Assembly: GCF_019222765.1 (NCBI RefSeq) | Contig: NZ_CP078145.1 | Location: 496,001 to 560,000, forward strand | Reading direction: 5' to 3' | DNA from: Nocardia iowensis | GTDB lineage: Bacteria > Actinomycetota > Actinomycetes > Mycobacteriales > Mycobacteriaceae | Length of the DNA: 64,000 bases | The notes under the pieces: generated by a model | The model's database searches: none | What the model was told of the DNA's origin: nothing | Seen by the model: only the letters and a program-made list of their open reading frames with translations | Shown: piece after piece, positions 42,763 to 52,422 of the stretch | Layout of the letters: each line of letters opens with the position of its first letter | Position numbering within the stretch: the stretch's first letter is position 1 | Position numbers and translations under genes: made by a program

Positions 42763-43953
42763 TCACGGGGTGCACAGGGCGGCGTCGAGCAGACCTTCGA
42801 CCACGTCGGAGGCTTGCTCGGAAGTCGGCAGCTGGTTCACCGTGACGGTCACCGCGGTGCCATCGGCCGTCACGCCGTTGCGTGTCTCGAAGCCGGGGAT
42901 GCTGCCGCCATGCCCCCACACCTCTTTGTCGCACGGCACGGGCTGGTGGATGAGGCCGAGCCCGTAACCCGCGCCCGGCCCACGGTCGAACGGCACGGTG
43001 CGCTTCATTTCGGCCAATTGCGCGGACGGCAAGAGCTTTCCGGCCAGCAGCGCGGCGAAGAACCGGTTCAGATCGGCGCCGGTGGCGACCATATCGCCCG
43101 CGGTGCCCGCCCACGACGGGTCGAAGTCGGTGAAATCGACCGGCTTGCCGTCTCTTACGTGATAGCCACGGACATGCGGGCCACGGATGGTCGATTCGCG
43201 GGCGGCGGGCACGTAGGTGTCCCGCAGGCCGAGCGGCTCGATGATCCGGCGTTGGATCTCGTCGGCGGCCGAGTGACCGGTCACCCGCTCGATCAACAGG
43301 CCGAGCAGCAGATAGTTGGTATTGGTGTAGACCGATTTCGCGCCGGGTTCGAAGTTCGGCGGCATCGTCATCGCATTGCGGACCAGATCGGCCATCTCGA
43401 AGTGCTGCCAGCGCAGCGCTTCCTCCTCCGGATTCAACTGCTCGGCATGCTCTCGGTCGATGCCGTTGCCATTGCCACGCCCCAGGTAATCCGGCAGGCC
43501 GCTGGTGTGCTGCAACAGCTGGCGCACCGTGATCCGGTTGCCGTCGTTGCCATTGCCCTGCACCACGCCGGGCAGGTAGCGCTCGATCGGGGCATCCAGG
43601 TCGGCCTTGCCCTCGGACACCAGCTGCAAAACCACCGTCGCGACGAACGTCTTTGTGTTGCTGCCGATCCGGACCCGCGCGTCGTCGGGGAACGGAGCGC
43701 GGGTGCTTACATCGCCGACACCCGCGGTGAAGGTGCGATGCCCGCCTGGCCCGTCGATGACCACCTGGACACCGGGAAACCCGTTCCGCACCACCTGATC
43801 CATCGCGGCGGCAATGGCGGGCGGAGCGGTTTTGGGCGAGTCGTCCGGCCTTGCCACCGACGTCTCACCGCCACACGCGGCCGCCGCGAGCACCGCGCCG
43901 ACCACGACGGCCGAAAGGGCGGCCTTTCCGGAATTGCGCCGAAATGGGTTCAT
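42763..43953 (-). CDS. Serine beta-lactamase-fold hydrolase, lipoprotein (class C/DD-peptidase type)
   Basis: A 396-residue exported serine hydrolase of the beta-lactamase class C / D-Ala-D-Ala carboxypeptidase family. A signal peptide ends in the lipobox-like LAAAACGG. Active-site motifs are SNTK (SxxK, in VRIGSNTKTF), the YxN motif in VYTNTNYLLLG, and HGG in VWGHGGSIPGF. Members range from DD-peptidases to esterases; resistance function is not implied. The ATG at 43953 is preferred over 43989 because it starts the signal peptide. It is convergent with nothing and divergent from the SARP regulator. Confidence 0.87.
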   Translation of the reverse strand: MNPFRRNSGKAALSAVVVGAVLAAAACGGETSVARPDDSPKTAPPAIAAAMDQVVRNGFPGVQVVIDGPGGHRTFTAGVGDVSTRAPFPDDARVRIGSNTKTFVATVVLQLVSEGKADLDAPIERYLPGVVQGNGNDGNRITVRQLLQHTSGLPDYLGRGNGNGIDREHAEQLNPEEEALRWQHFEMADLVRNAMTMPPNFEPGAKSVYTNTNYLLLGLLIERVTGHSAADEIQRRIIEPLGLRDTYVPAARESTIRGPHVRGYHVRDGKPVDFTDFDPSWAGTAGDMVATGADLNRFFAALLAGKLLPSAQLAEMKRTVPFDRGPGAGYGLGLIHQPVPCDKEVWGHGGSIPGFETRNGVTADGTAVTVTVNQLPTSEQASDVVEGLLDAALCTP

Positions 43954-44085
43954 GAGCAGTCGATTCCTCCTGTTCGAGCCGGTCGGCATGGGTGCGTCCC
44001 CGACGATTCGAGCCTAGGAATCCGGCGCTGCCCAGCCCATGCCGCGCGCACCCGAATGCCCGGTACCGCCTGCTGGAGTGGCATG

Positions 44086-44101
44086 GTGGTGCTAGCACCA
44101 C
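44086..44101. promoter_or_regulatory. 16-bp perfect palindrome in a divergent promoter region
   Basis: GTGGTGCTAGCACCAC is a perfect palindrome between the lipoprotein hydrolase (start 43953) and the SARP regulator (start 44227). It is placed where it could control either gene. About one such palindrome is expected by chance in 64 kb, so position is the main argument. Confidence 0.4.
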
Positions 44102-44226
44102 GGCCGGTATCGATGACGTCAGATCATCAGTGGCTCATCGGTGACGTCGAAGGGCGAGTGTGCCGACTCGGCCTGACGATTGTCTACGTTCGTAGCCGAA
44201 GGTCCGACGGTCAGAGAGGGGACCGA

Positions 44227-47200
44227 ATGCTGAAGTTCGCTGTGCTCGGTGAGGTGCGTGCGTGGCGCGATGAGCTGGAGCTCGATCTTGGCTCCAAGCA
44301 GCGCCGAGCCTTGCTGGCAGCATTGTTGTTGCGCAGCGGACGTTCGGCGACGGTGCCGGAACTCATCGACGGTGTCTGGGGCGAGCATCCGACGCCGAGT
44401 GCGATCGGCGCGCTGCGCAACCACATCCTGCATCTGCGCCGCGCGCTCGAGCCGGAGCGCCCGTCCGGCGCGCCCGCCACCGTGCTGGTCGGGTTCGGCG
44501 GCGGCTACGCGCTGCGGCTCGCGCCCGGCGCGGTGGATGTGGAGATGGTCGAGGACATGCTGCTCGAGGTCCAGCCGGACCGGATCGGCGCGGAGCCGTC
44601 GCACGCGGTCGAGCTGGTCCGCGAACGCCTCGACGCCGCGCTGCGGTTATGGTCGGGCACGCCGCTGGCGGGACTGCCAGGACCCTACGCGGATCGCCAG
44701 CGCACCCAGCTGATCGAACGACGGGTGGCGCTGCTGGAACAGCGGATCGAACTCGACCTGCGCCTCGGCCGCTACCCGGAGGTGATCGCCGAGCTGACGC
44801 CGCTGTGCGCCGAGCACCCGATGCGGGAACAGATCCGCGGCCTGTTGATGACCGCGTTGTATCACGCGGGCCGCCAAGCCGAAGCGCTCGCGGTGTACGC
44901 CGACACCCGCAAGGTGCTCATCGAGCGGCTCGGCATCGAACCCGGACAGCAGCTGGCCGAACTGCACCAGCGCATTCTGCGTGCGGATCTGCCCGCGCCA
45001 CAACGGGATACCGATAAACAACCGGTTATCGTTCGCCCGCCGCGTCGTGCCGTCGCCAGGGTCGCGCAGTTGCCCGCCGATGTCGTCGACTTCACCGGTC
45101 GTACTGAGACGGTCCGCCGGATCAGCGAATGGCTCACCCGCACAGATGGTTTCGCGGTGCCGGTGTGTGTGATCGGCGGCATGGGCGGCATCGGCAAGAG
45201 CGCGCTCGCGGTGCACGTCGGTCATCGCATCCGGGAACACTTCCCGGACGGACAGTTACACGTCGATCTGCACGGCTTCGCGCAGGCCCGCGGCCGCAAC
45301 CTGGCCGACCGGTCCGGCACCCCGGCCGCCGACACACTGGGCGACTTCCTGCGTGCCCTCGGCATTCCGGAGGGCGAGATCGCGCCGACGCTCGCCGAGC
45401 GCTCGGCCCAGTTCCGCAGCTTCCTCGACGGCAAACGGGTGCTCGTCGTGCTGGACAACGCGCGAGACGTCGACCAGGTGGCCCCGCTGATTCCCGGCAC
45501 GCCCGGCTCGGCGGTGCTGATCACCAGCCGCTCGTCCATGCCCGAATTACCCTGCGTGGTAGGCGTTCTCGGCGTGCGGCTCGACGTGCTCGCCCGGGTG
45601 GAGGCGCGCACCCTGCTCGCCGGGATCGCGGGCTTGCGGCGGGTCGCCGCCGAGCCCGCCGCGGTGGACAGCGTGCTCACCGCGTGCGGTGGGCTGCCGC
45701 TGGCCGTCCGGATCGTCGGGGCGCGGCTGGCGGCCCGGCCGAACTGGAGCATCAGCAGCCTGGCCGAGCGGTTGGACGACGAGAAGCAGCGGCTCGGCAC
45801 GCTGCGCAGTGGCGACCTCGCGGTCGAGGCGGCGTTCCGGCTCAGCTACGACCAGCTCGATTGCGCTCAGGCCAGGGCCTTCCGGATGCTGGCCGTGCCG
45901 GAGGTCGCCGAGATCTCGCTGGACGCGGCGGCCGCGATCCTCGGCGCGGATCGGATGCTCGTCGAGGAACTGTGTGAGTCCCTCGTCGACCTGAACCTGA
46001 TGGAGACCAGCGCGTCCGGGCGCTACACCTATCACGATCTGCCGCGCTTGTTCGCACGCGAGCTACACCTCGGGTCCGATGTCGCCGAGCCGGTGTCCGG
46101 TGCGCTGCTCCGCCTGCTCGACTTCTACCTGGCCACCATGAAAAACCTGATGGCGGTGTGCAATCCGGGATCGCGGCTGCCGGAACATCTCGGTTCCACC
46201 GCCGCGAACGGTTTGTCGTTCATGGACAGCATCGCCGCGCAGTACTGGCTGGACGTGGAACGTCCGAACTTGATCTCGTTGTACGAACAGACCGCGCGAG
46301 TGGGTGGTCCCGCGCTCGCACGGGCGGCCGATATCGCCTGGGCCACAGCGGAATTGATCGACGGCGGGCCGCATTGCCAGGAGTTGTCGCGGGCGCTGAG
46401 CAAGTTGCTCGACGCGGCGGTGCGGGCCGGTGACCGCGGCGCCGAATGCCGGATTCGGGTCACCCTCGGCGCGATCTTCAGTTACTCGCTCGGCACCCTG
46501 CGGCAAGGCCGGGATCATCAGCGCATCGCGCTGTCGCTGCCGCCGACCTCGCCGAGTGACGTGCGACTGGTCGCTTTCGCGTCGCAGTTGCTCTCCTCCT
46601 CGACCAGAATGGGCACCGAGACGGCGGCCTCGGTCGCGCACGCCGAACGCGCGATCCGCCTGGCGCGCCAGGTCGAGGACCCGGCGGTGGAATGCGCCAG
46701 CCTGGTGCACATGTCCAAAACCCTCTCGGACGGCGGGCAATTCGAAGCGGCACAGGACCGGGCGACCGAGGCGAAGACGCTCGCCGCCAAGATCGGCAAT
46801 GCCGCACTGGAAGCGATGGCGACCCACGAACTCGGGGTGAGTCTCGGATTTCAGGGCGACCATGCGCAAGCGATCGAGCTGTGCGGTGAGGCGGTCCAGC
46901 TGGCCCGGCTCAGCGGGGTGGAACTGCGCGAAGGCTGGGCGCTGGCGCGGTTGGCGCATGTGCACATGATGGCGGGGCAGTTGGCAGAGGCGGAACCCAT
47001 CGCCGACGCGGCCGTCCGGCTGCTCAACCGCCAGATCGGCCCGCTGACCAGGGCGCGGGTGCTGGTGATGCACGGACTGATCCTGCAGGCGCTCGGCCGC
47101 ACCCATCAGGCGTACTGCGTCTACCGTTGCGCGGCAGAAGCTTTCGCGCCGATGGAGGACGCGCACTTCACCCACGAACGGCTCGATCACGAGGTGGAGG

Positions 47201-47289
47201 CGCCGATCCTGGCGCTGCTGGCCGAGCACCTGGACGAGGTGATCGCCGAACGCAATCAGCGGCGCGACCGCGCCGCCGGCGGCGCATAG
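44227..47289 (+). CDS. SARP/AfsR-type transcriptional regulator with NB-ARC and TPR domains
   Basis: A 1020-residue regulator. Residues about 1-100 form the OmpR-like winged helix (KQRRALLAALLLRSG, GALRNHILHLRRAL), 103-255 the BTAD domain, and about 285-560 an NB-ARC-type STAND ATPase (P-loop GGMGGIGKS 317-325, Walker B RVLVVLDNA). The C-terminal half consists of TPR-like helices (for example RATEAKTLAAKIGNAALEAMATHELG). This is the AfsR architecture; such proteins activate secondary metabolism or other genes after ligand or phosphorylation signals. The ATG at 44227 follows GAGAGGGG. No biosynthetic cluster is directly adjacent, the nearest being the Pls-like locus about 13 kb away. Confidence 0.92.
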   Translation: MLKFAVLGEVRAWRDELELDLGSKQRRALLAALLLRSGRSATVPELIDGVWGEHPTPSAIGALRNHILHLRRALEPERPSGAPATVLVGFGGGYALRLAPGAVDVEMVEDMLLEVQPDRIGAEPSHAVELVRERLDAALRLWSGTPLAGLPGPYADRQRTQLIERRVALLEQRIELDLRLGRYPEVIAELTPLCAEHPMREQIRGLLMTALYHAGRQAEALAVYADTRKVLIERLGIEPGQQLAELHQRILRADLPAPQRDTDKQPVIVRPPRRAVARVAQLPADVVDFTGRTETVRRISEWLTRTDGFAVPVCVIGGMGGIGKSALAVHVGHRIREHFPDGQLHVDLHGFAQARGRNLADRSGTPAADTLGDFLRALGIPEGEIAPTLAERSAQFRSFLDGKRVLVVLDNARDVDQVAPLIPGTPGSAVLITSRSSMPELPCVVGVLGVRLDVLARVEARTLLAGIAGLRRVAAEPAAVDSVLTACGGLPLAVRIVGARLAARPNWSISSLAERLDDEKQRLGTLRSGDLAVEAAFRLSYDQLDCAQARAFRMLAVPEVAEISLDAAAAILGADRMLVEELCESLVDLNLMETSASGRYTYHDLPRLFARELHLGSDVAEPVSGALLRLLDFYLATMKNLMAVCNPGSRLPEHLGSTAANGLSFMDSIAAQYWLDVERPNLISLYEQTARVGGPALARAADIAWATAELIDGGPHCQELSRALSKLLDAAVRAGDRGAECRIRVTLGAIFSYSLGTLRQGRDHQRIALSLPPTSPSDVRLVAFASQLLSSSTRMGTETAASVAHAERAIRLARQVEDPAVECASLVHMSKTLSDGGQFEAAQDRATEAKTLAAKIGNAALEAMATHELGVSLGFQGDHAQAIELCGEAVQLARLSGVELREGWALARLAHVHMMAGQLAEAEPIADAAVRLLNRQIGPLTRARVLVMHGLILQALGRTHQAYCVYRCAAEAFAPMEDAHFTHERLDHEVEAPILALLAEHLDEVIAERNQRRDRAAGGA

Positions 47290-47294
47290 CCGCA

Positions 47295-47332
47295 AAAAGC
47301 GGGAAGCCGGTTTCGCCGGACTTCCCGCTTTT
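47295..47332. terminator. Bidirectional intrinsic terminator
   Basis: aaaagcgggaag (47295-47306) pairs with cttcccgctttt (47321-47332), with an inner ccgg/ccgg pair, giving a long stem flanked by A and T tracts. It lies between the convergent SARP gene and ppa and should stop both. Confidence 0.92.
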
Positions 47333-47350
47333 CCTGACCGTGCGGCCGGA

Positions 47351-47842
47351 TCAGTGCCCGCCGTTGTCCTTCAGTCGCTGCAGCGAGGCCTCGACCTCGG
47401 CCTCGGCCTCGGCGCGGCCGACCCACTCCGAGCCCTTGACGTACTTGCCGGGCTCGAGATCCTTGTAGCGCTCGAAGAAGTGCTTGATCGCGGCCAGCTC
47501 GAACTCGGGCACATCCTTCAGGTCCTGGATGTGATCCCAGCGCTGGTCGCCCGCGGGCACACACAGCACCTTGTCGTCGCCGCCCGCCTCGTCGACCATC
47601 TTGTACATCGCCACCGGACGCACCTCGATGAGGCAGCCGGGGAACACCGACTCGGGCAGCAGGACCAGCGCGTCGAGCGGGTCACCGTCCTCGCCGAGGG
47701 TGTTCTCGATGTAGCCGTAGTCGGCCGGGTAGACCATGGAGGTGTAGAGGAACCGGTCGAGCCGGACTCGGCCGGTCTCGTGATCGACCTCGTACTTGTT
47801 CCGAGAACCCTTGGGGATCTCGATGGTGACGTCGAACTCCAC
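47351..47842 (-). CDS. ppa: Inorganic pyrophosphatase (Rv3628-like)
   Basis: A 163-residue family I soluble pyrophosphatase that hydrolyses PPi to drive biosynthesis. The signature [11 protein letters not shown] carries the metal-binding Asp residues, and [11 protein letters not shown] and [11 protein letters not shown] are further active-site segments. The length equals the mycobacterial enzyme (162). The GTG at 47842 has GAAGGAGAT just upstream. It is divergent from dacB as in mycobacteria. Confidence 0.97.
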   Translation of the reverse strand: MEFDVTIEIPKGSRNKYEVDHETGRVRLDRFLYTSMVYPADYGYIENTLGEDGDPLDALVLLPESVFPGCLIEVRPVAMYKMVDEAGGDDKVLCVPAGDQRWDHIQDLKDVPEFELAAIKHFFERYKDLEPGKYVKGSEWVGRAEAEAEVEASLQRLKDNGGH

Positions 47843-48000
47843 GCCATCTCCTTCGGTGCATCTATGAGCATGAGCAGTCAGGACTGCCGACTCGCCAGGT
47901 TGTTCGGGGGAACGGTTGCGCAACGAGGATAGTGTGGTCGGCGGGGACATGGGTGCGGCAGGCGGCTGCTGCGGGAATCAGTCGAGGAGAGCTGCGGGCA

Positions 48001-49455
48001 GTGGTTGGTAAGAACATCGGTGGCTTGGCTGCCCGGCGGCGCCGCAATCTCTGGATCGGACTCGGCACCACGCTCGCCGTATTGCTCGCGGCGGGAGCGG
48101 GCGTGCTGTTCACGGTCAAGCCGTGGACCGACGAATTCCGGCACGGCGGGCTGACCACGGCCGCCCCGCCCGCGCCGGTCCGGCCGTTCCCGCAGGTCGC
48201 CCCCGCGCCCTCGAACGCCCCCGCGCCGAGCCCGGCCGGGGTGGCCGCCGCGCTCGCGCCGGTGATCGGCAATCCCGATCTCGGTGCCTTCGCCGGACAG
48301 GTCACCGACGCCGACAGCGCGACGGTGCTGTGGAGCGGTGACGCGAACAAGGCGATGATCCCGTCGTCCACCGCGAAGATCCTGCTCACCGCCGCCGCGC
48401 TGCTCACGCTGCCCGCGGACCACCGGGTGAGCACCAAGGTGGTGGCCGGGAACGCGCCCAATGAGCTGGTGCTCGTCGGCGGCGGTGACCCGACGCTGAC
48501 CGCGGAACCCGAGGGCAAGGGGTATTACCCCAACGGCCCCCGGCTGTCGGATCTGGTGACGCAGATCAAGAACTCGGGTCGCGCGGTCGACACGATCCTG
48601 GTGGACACCTCCGCCTACACCGGCCCCAACTTCGCCAAGGGCTGGGACCCGGTGGACATCCGGGACGGTTCGATCGCCCCGATCGAACCGGTCATGATCG
48701 ACGGCGGGCGGCTGCAGCCGCTGGTCGAATACTCGCCGCGCACCACGACACCTGCGCTGGATGCCGGGCGCAGGCTGGCCATCGAGCTGGGCCTCGATCC
48801 CGCCCGGGTCCGGATCGCGACCGCCGCACCCGGCGCCGCCGAAGTCGCGAGCGTGCGCTCGGCGCCGCTGCGCGACCGACTGCGTGACCTGATGGTCTAT
48901 TCCGACAATGTGCTCGCCGAAACGGTCGGCCGCGAGATCTCGGTGGCGACCGGCGGCCCGGCCTCGTTCGACGGCGCGGTCGCGGCGGTGAACGCCGCGC
49001 TGGCCAAGGCCGGTTTCGACGTGGCCGGGGTGAGCATGCACGACAACAGCGGGCTCTCGGTCGACGACCGGATCCCGCCGCGGCTGCTGGATCGGATCGT
49101 CGCGACGGCGGCCAAGCCGAACGGGGCGACCGCCGTGCAACCGACCGGCACCAAGGCAAGGCCGGAAAACGACCGGCTCGCCACCACATTGGCGCCGCTG
49201 CTCGACGACCTGCCGGTCGCGGGCGCGACCGGCTCGCTGAGCAGCCGATATGTCCTCAGGGACCGGGCCGCCGCCGGGTGGGTGCGGGCCAAGACCGGAA
49301 CTCTGTCGGTGTCCAGCGCGTTGGTTGGGTATGTGCTCGATGCCGACGGGCGGGTGCTGACTTTCGCGTTGATGTCGAACGATCGACCGCCGGAGGTGAG
49401 CAGGCCCGCGTTGGACGCGATCGCAGGCACGCTGCGCAACTGTGGATGCTCCTGA
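48001..49455 (+). CDS. dacB: D-alanyl-D-alanine carboxypeptidase/endopeptidase, PBP4 family (Rv3627c-like)
   Basis: A 484-residue S13-family penicillin-binding protein that trims or cleaves peptidoglycan crosslinks. A basic N-terminus and one membrane helix (about 17-38) anchor it outside, followed by a Pro/Ala-rich linker. Catalytic motifs: SxxK is STAK (123-126), SxN is SDN in YSDNVLAE, and KTG is in AKTGTLS. The GTG at 48001 is chosen; an in-frame ATG at 47932 would add 23 residues and GAGGAG lies 12 nt before the GTG. First gene of the dacB-Rv3626c-tilS-hpt block. Confidence 0.92.
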   Translation: MVGKNIGGLAARRRRNLWIGLGTTLAVLLAAGAGVLFTVKPWTDEFRHGGLTTAAPPAPVRPFPQVAPAPSNAPAPSPAGVAAALAPVIGNPDLGAFAGQVTDADSATVLWSGDANKAMIPSSTAKILLTAAALLTLPADHRVSTKVVAGNAPNELVLVGGGDPTLTAEPEGKGYYPNGPRLSDLVTQIKNSGRAVDTILVDTSAYTGPNFAKGWDPVDIRDGSIAPIEPVMIDGGRLQPLVEYSPRTTTPALDAGRRLAIELGLDPARVRIATAAPGAAEVASVRSAPLRDRLRDLMVYSDNVLAETVGREISVATGGPASFDGAVAAVNAALAKAGFDVAGVSMHDNSGLSVDDRIPPRLLDRIVATAAKPNGATAVQPTGTKARPENDRLATTLAPLLDDLPVAGATGSLSSRYVLRDRAAAGWVRAKTGTLSVSSALVGYVLDADGRVLTFALMSNDRPPEVSRPALDAIAGTLRNCGCS

Positions 49456-49468
49456 CGGGTGGTTGACA

Positions 49469-50593
49469 ATGCACCGAGAAAGTTCCGACCCAGCTGATTC
49501 CCGCGCGGTGGGTTCAGCGGCCGAGGGTGTCGTGGAGCGGTCCAAGGGCCGTTCCGGGTTCTCCGGTGCTGTCGACTGGCGGCTGGCCGCGAAGACCGGC
49601 GCCGCGCTGGTGCCGTCCGGCCCGCGCACCTCGCGCTATTCGGCCGAGCAGGTCGTCGCCGAATTGGCCACCGCCTCGGTGCGATCCGAGGGCCCGGTCC
49701 GGGAGGTGAGCGGGCTGCTCGACGACCAGCCGGTGCCCGCCGCCAGGATCGTCGACCGGCCAGGGTGGATCGGGGCGGCCGCCGACTCCATGGCCCAGTT
49801 GACCGGCACCGAACGCGACACCGGCGAGCGCGGACTACTACAAGGCAAGCCCGCCGGCGTGCAGGCGGGCGCGATGCTCGCGTTCCTGTCCACCGCGATC
49901 CTCGGTCAGTACGACCCGTTCACCGGCCCGGACGGCACGCTGCTGCTGGTCGCGCCGAACATCATGGCGGTGGAGCGCGCACTCGGCGTCTCGCCGAGCG
50001 ATTTCCGGCTCTGGGTCTGCCTGCACGAGGTGACCCACCGGGTGCAATTCTCTTCGGCGCCATGGCTGGCCGACTACATGCGTGCCAATGTCGAGGTGCT
50101 CGGCGAGGTCGGTGACGAACCGGTCAACGAGATGCTCTCCCGACTGATCGAGGAGGTACGTGACCGCCGCCGCGGCACCGCCTCCGAAGACCCCGCCGCC
50201 CGCGGCGTCGTCGGTCTGCTGCGCGCCACCCAGGCCCCGCCGCAACGCGAAGCCCTCGACCGCCTGCTCATGCTGGGCACCCTCCTCGAAGGCCACGCCG
50301 ACCACGTCATGGACGCCGTCGGCCCCGCCGTCGTCCCCTCGGTCGAACAGATCCGCTCCGCCTTCGACCAGCGCCGCAAGCGCCCGACCAACCCGGTCCA
50401 GCGCATCATGCGCGCCCTGCTCGGCGTGGACGCGAAGGTCGCACAGTACGTCCGCGGCAAAGCATTCGTCGACGACGTCGTAGGCCGAGTAGGCATGGAC
50501 CGTTTCAACACCATCTGGACCGAAGCCGAAACCCTCCCTCGCACACACGAAATCGAGCACCCCGACCGCTGGGTAACCCGCGTCCTCGGCTAG
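49469..50593 (+). CDS. Zinc-dependent metalloprotease, DUF2342 family (Rv3626c-like)
   Basis: A 374-residue zincin with HEVTH (186-190) as the metal and catalytic motif. It belongs to the actinobacterial DUF2342 group, often labelled F420-biosynthesis-associated. The domain core contains DWRLAAKTGAALVPSGP near the N-terminus and GTLLEGHADHVMDAVG toward the C-terminus, where Glu and His may add ligands. No signal peptide is seen. The substrate is unknown. It lies 13 bp after dacB, so cotranscription is likely. Confidence 0.88.
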   Translation: MHRESSDPADSRAVGSAAEGVVERSKGRSGFSGAVDWRLAAKTGAALVPSGPRTSRYSAEQVVAELATASVRSEGPVREVSGLLDDQPVPAARIVDRPGWIGAAADSMAQLTGTERDTGERGLLQGKPAGVQAGAMLAFLSTAILGQYDPFTGPDGTLLLVAPNIMAVERALGVSPSDFRLWVCLHEVTHRVQFSSAPWLADYMRANVEVLGEVGDEPVNEMLSRLIEEVRDRRRGTASEDPAARGVVGLLRATQAPPQREALDRLLMLGTLLEGHADHVMDAVGPAVVPSVEQIRSAFDQRRKRPTNPVQRIMRALLGVDAKVAQYVRGKAFVDDVVGRVGMDRFNTIWTEAETLPRTHEIEHPDRWVTRVLG

Positions 50594-50778
50594 CGCGTTC
50601 CCGCCTGCCGAACCTTCTGGGCCGCTTCGGGCTGATCTCACAGAGCCTTCGTACGTCTCACAGGGGTGGCAGACCCGGTGAAGGGTGTGGACGGACTGTG
50701 AGATCGGTCGCGGATGGCGAGAGCGGGGGCATCTGCGGGTGCGGATGCTGGTGGGGGTGGGGTCGGTACGCTGCGGAT

Positions 50779-51792
50779 ATGAGGCGCGCGGGGTCGGATG
50801 GTGGGAAGGTATCGCCGCGTCGGTTGCCTGAGACGGTGGCGGTGCTGGAGGTGCGGCGGGCCGTTCGGGACTGGGTTGGGGAGTACGTGTCGGATGCTGC
50901 GACGGGGGTTGCGGTCGCGTTGTCGGGCGGGGCGGATTCGCTGGCTCTCACTGCCGCGGCCGTTGTCGAGGTGGGCGCGGTCGATGCGCTCGTGGTCGAC
51001 CATCAATTGCAGGCCGGATCGGATGTGGTTGCGGCTGATGCCGCGGCGACCGCACTGGCGCTCGGGTGCCGGTCGGCTCGGGTGGTTGCGGTCGATGTGG
51101 CGGGCGAGGGGGGAATGGAGGCGGCGGCGCGACGCGCTCGGTACGCGGCGCTGGATGAGGCGCGGGCCGGGCTTCCGGTGTTGCTCGGGCACACCCTTGA
51201 CGATCAGGCGGAAACGGTGCTGCTCGGGCTGGCGCGCGGATCCGGCGGGCGCTCTATTCAGGGGATGGCGCCATGGGCCGAGCCGTGGGGTCGGCCGCTG
51301 CTCGGGGTACGGCGGGTGGTTACCCGACAGCTTTGTACAGATCTGGACCTCACCCCGCACGAGGATCCGCACAACGCTGCGCCCGAGTTCACTCGGGTGC
51401 GACTGCGTACCGAAGTGCTGCCGCTGCTGGAGGACGTGCTCGGGGGTGGCGTGGCCGCCGCGCTCGCGCGTACGGCCGAGCAGTTGCGTGCCGACGGCGC
51501 GGTGCTCGACGCCCTCGCGGGTGAGCTGCTGCACACCGCGAGTGATGGCGAGACACTCTCGATCGAGACGCTCGCCACTGCGCCCGCCGCACTGCGCAGA
51601 CGGGCGATCCGGGCCTGGCTGCTCGCGGGCGGTGCGAAAGCGCTGACCGGCAAGCATTTACACGCGGTGGACGAGTTGATCACCGCGTGGCGTGGGCAGG
51701 GCGGGGTCGCGGTCGGCGGCGGACGGTCGGGTAGCAGGTTGGTCGCGGCGCGCGAACATGGCAGGCTGACACTGCGTCTGCGCAGCGGCTGA
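50779..51792 (+). CDS. tilS: tRNA(Ile)-lysidine synthetase
   Basis: A 337-residue N-type ATP pyrophosphatase that converts the anticodon cytidine of tRNA-Ile(CAU) to lysidine, allowing AUA decoding. The P-loop is SGGADS in VALSGGADSLAL, followed by HTLDDQAETVLLGLARG and EDPHNAAPEFTRVRLR, both family signatures. The ATG at 50779 gives the expected length. It is followed by hpt, as in most bacteria. Confidence 0.94.
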   Translation: MRRAGSDGGKVSPRRLPETVAVLEVRRAVRDWVGEYVSDAATGVAVALSGGADSLALTAAAVVEVGAVDALVVDHQLQAGSDVVAADAAATALALGCRSARVVAVDVAGEGGMEAAARRARYAALDEARAGLPVLLGHTLDDQAETVLLGLARGSGGRSIQGMAPWAEPWGRPLLGVRRVVTRQLCTDLDLTPHEDPHNAAPEFTRVRLRTEVLPLLEDVLGGGVAAALARTAEQLRADGAVLDALAGELLHTASDGETLSIETLATAPAALRRRAIRAWLLAGGAKALTGKHLHAVDELITAWRGQGGVAVGGGRSGSRLVAAREHGRLTLRLRSG

Positions 51793-51846
51793 TGACACAT
51801 AATGGGTCGGCCGTCCGGGAGCGAAAACCAGAAGGGAACAGCTGAC

Positions 51847-52398
51847 GTGTACGGGGACGACATCGCGTCGGTGCTGATCACCGAGGAAGAGATCGCCACC
51901 AAGACCAAAGAGCTGGCCGAGCTCATCGCCAAGCGCTATCCCGCTGATGCTCCCGAGGGCGACCTGCTGCTGGTTGGTGTGCTCAAAGGCGCGATCTTCT
52001 TCATGACCGACCTGGCCAAGGCGTTGCCGATCCCGACCCAGATGGAGTTCATGGCCGTCTCGTCGTACGGGTCGTCCACCTCGTCGTCCGGCGTGGTCCG
52101 CATCATGAAGGACCTGGACAAGGACATTGCCGGGCGCAATGTGCTGATCGTCGAGGACATCATCGACTCGGGCCTCACACTGTCCTGGCTGAAGCGCAAC
52201 CTATCCACGCGCAATCCGGCCTCGCTCGAGGTGGTCACCTTGCTCCGCAAGCCGGACGCGCTGCGCACCCACGTCGACGTCGCGCACGTCGGCTTCGACA
52301 TCCCCAACGAATTCGTCGTCGGCTACGGCCTCGACTACGCCGAGCGGTACCGCGACCTGCCCTACATCGGCACCCTCGACCCCAAGGTCTACTCCTGA
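51847..52398 (+). CDS. hpt: Hypoxanthine phosphoribosyltransferase
   Basis: A 183-residue purine-salvage enzyme converting hypoxanthine or guanine with PRPP to IMP or GMP. The PRPP loop is [14 protein letters not shown], and the flexible-loop segment [12 protein letters not shown] is present. The GTG at 51847 follows AGAAGGGAAC. A 17-codon ORF starts in a TGATG overlap with the tilS stop and ends one base before this start, so coupling to tilS is possible. Confidence 0.96.
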   Translation: MYGDDIASVLITEEEIATKTKELAELIAKRYPADAPEGDLLLVGVLKGAIFFMTDLAKALPIPTQMEFMAVSSYGSSTSSSGVVRIMKDLDKDIAGRNVLIVEDIIDSGLTLSWLKRNLSTRNPASLEVVTLLRKPDALRTHVDVAHVGFDIPNEFVVGYGLDYAERYRDLPYIGTLDPKVYS

Positions 52399-52422
52399 CC
52401 CTCGCGGCTCGCCACCCGTTCG

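Noticed and set aside
42814..44226. 471-codon upstream extension of the SARP gene
   Set aside because: It is antisense to the lipoprotein hydrolase; the winged-helix domain starts at the ATG at 44227, which has a ribosome binding site.
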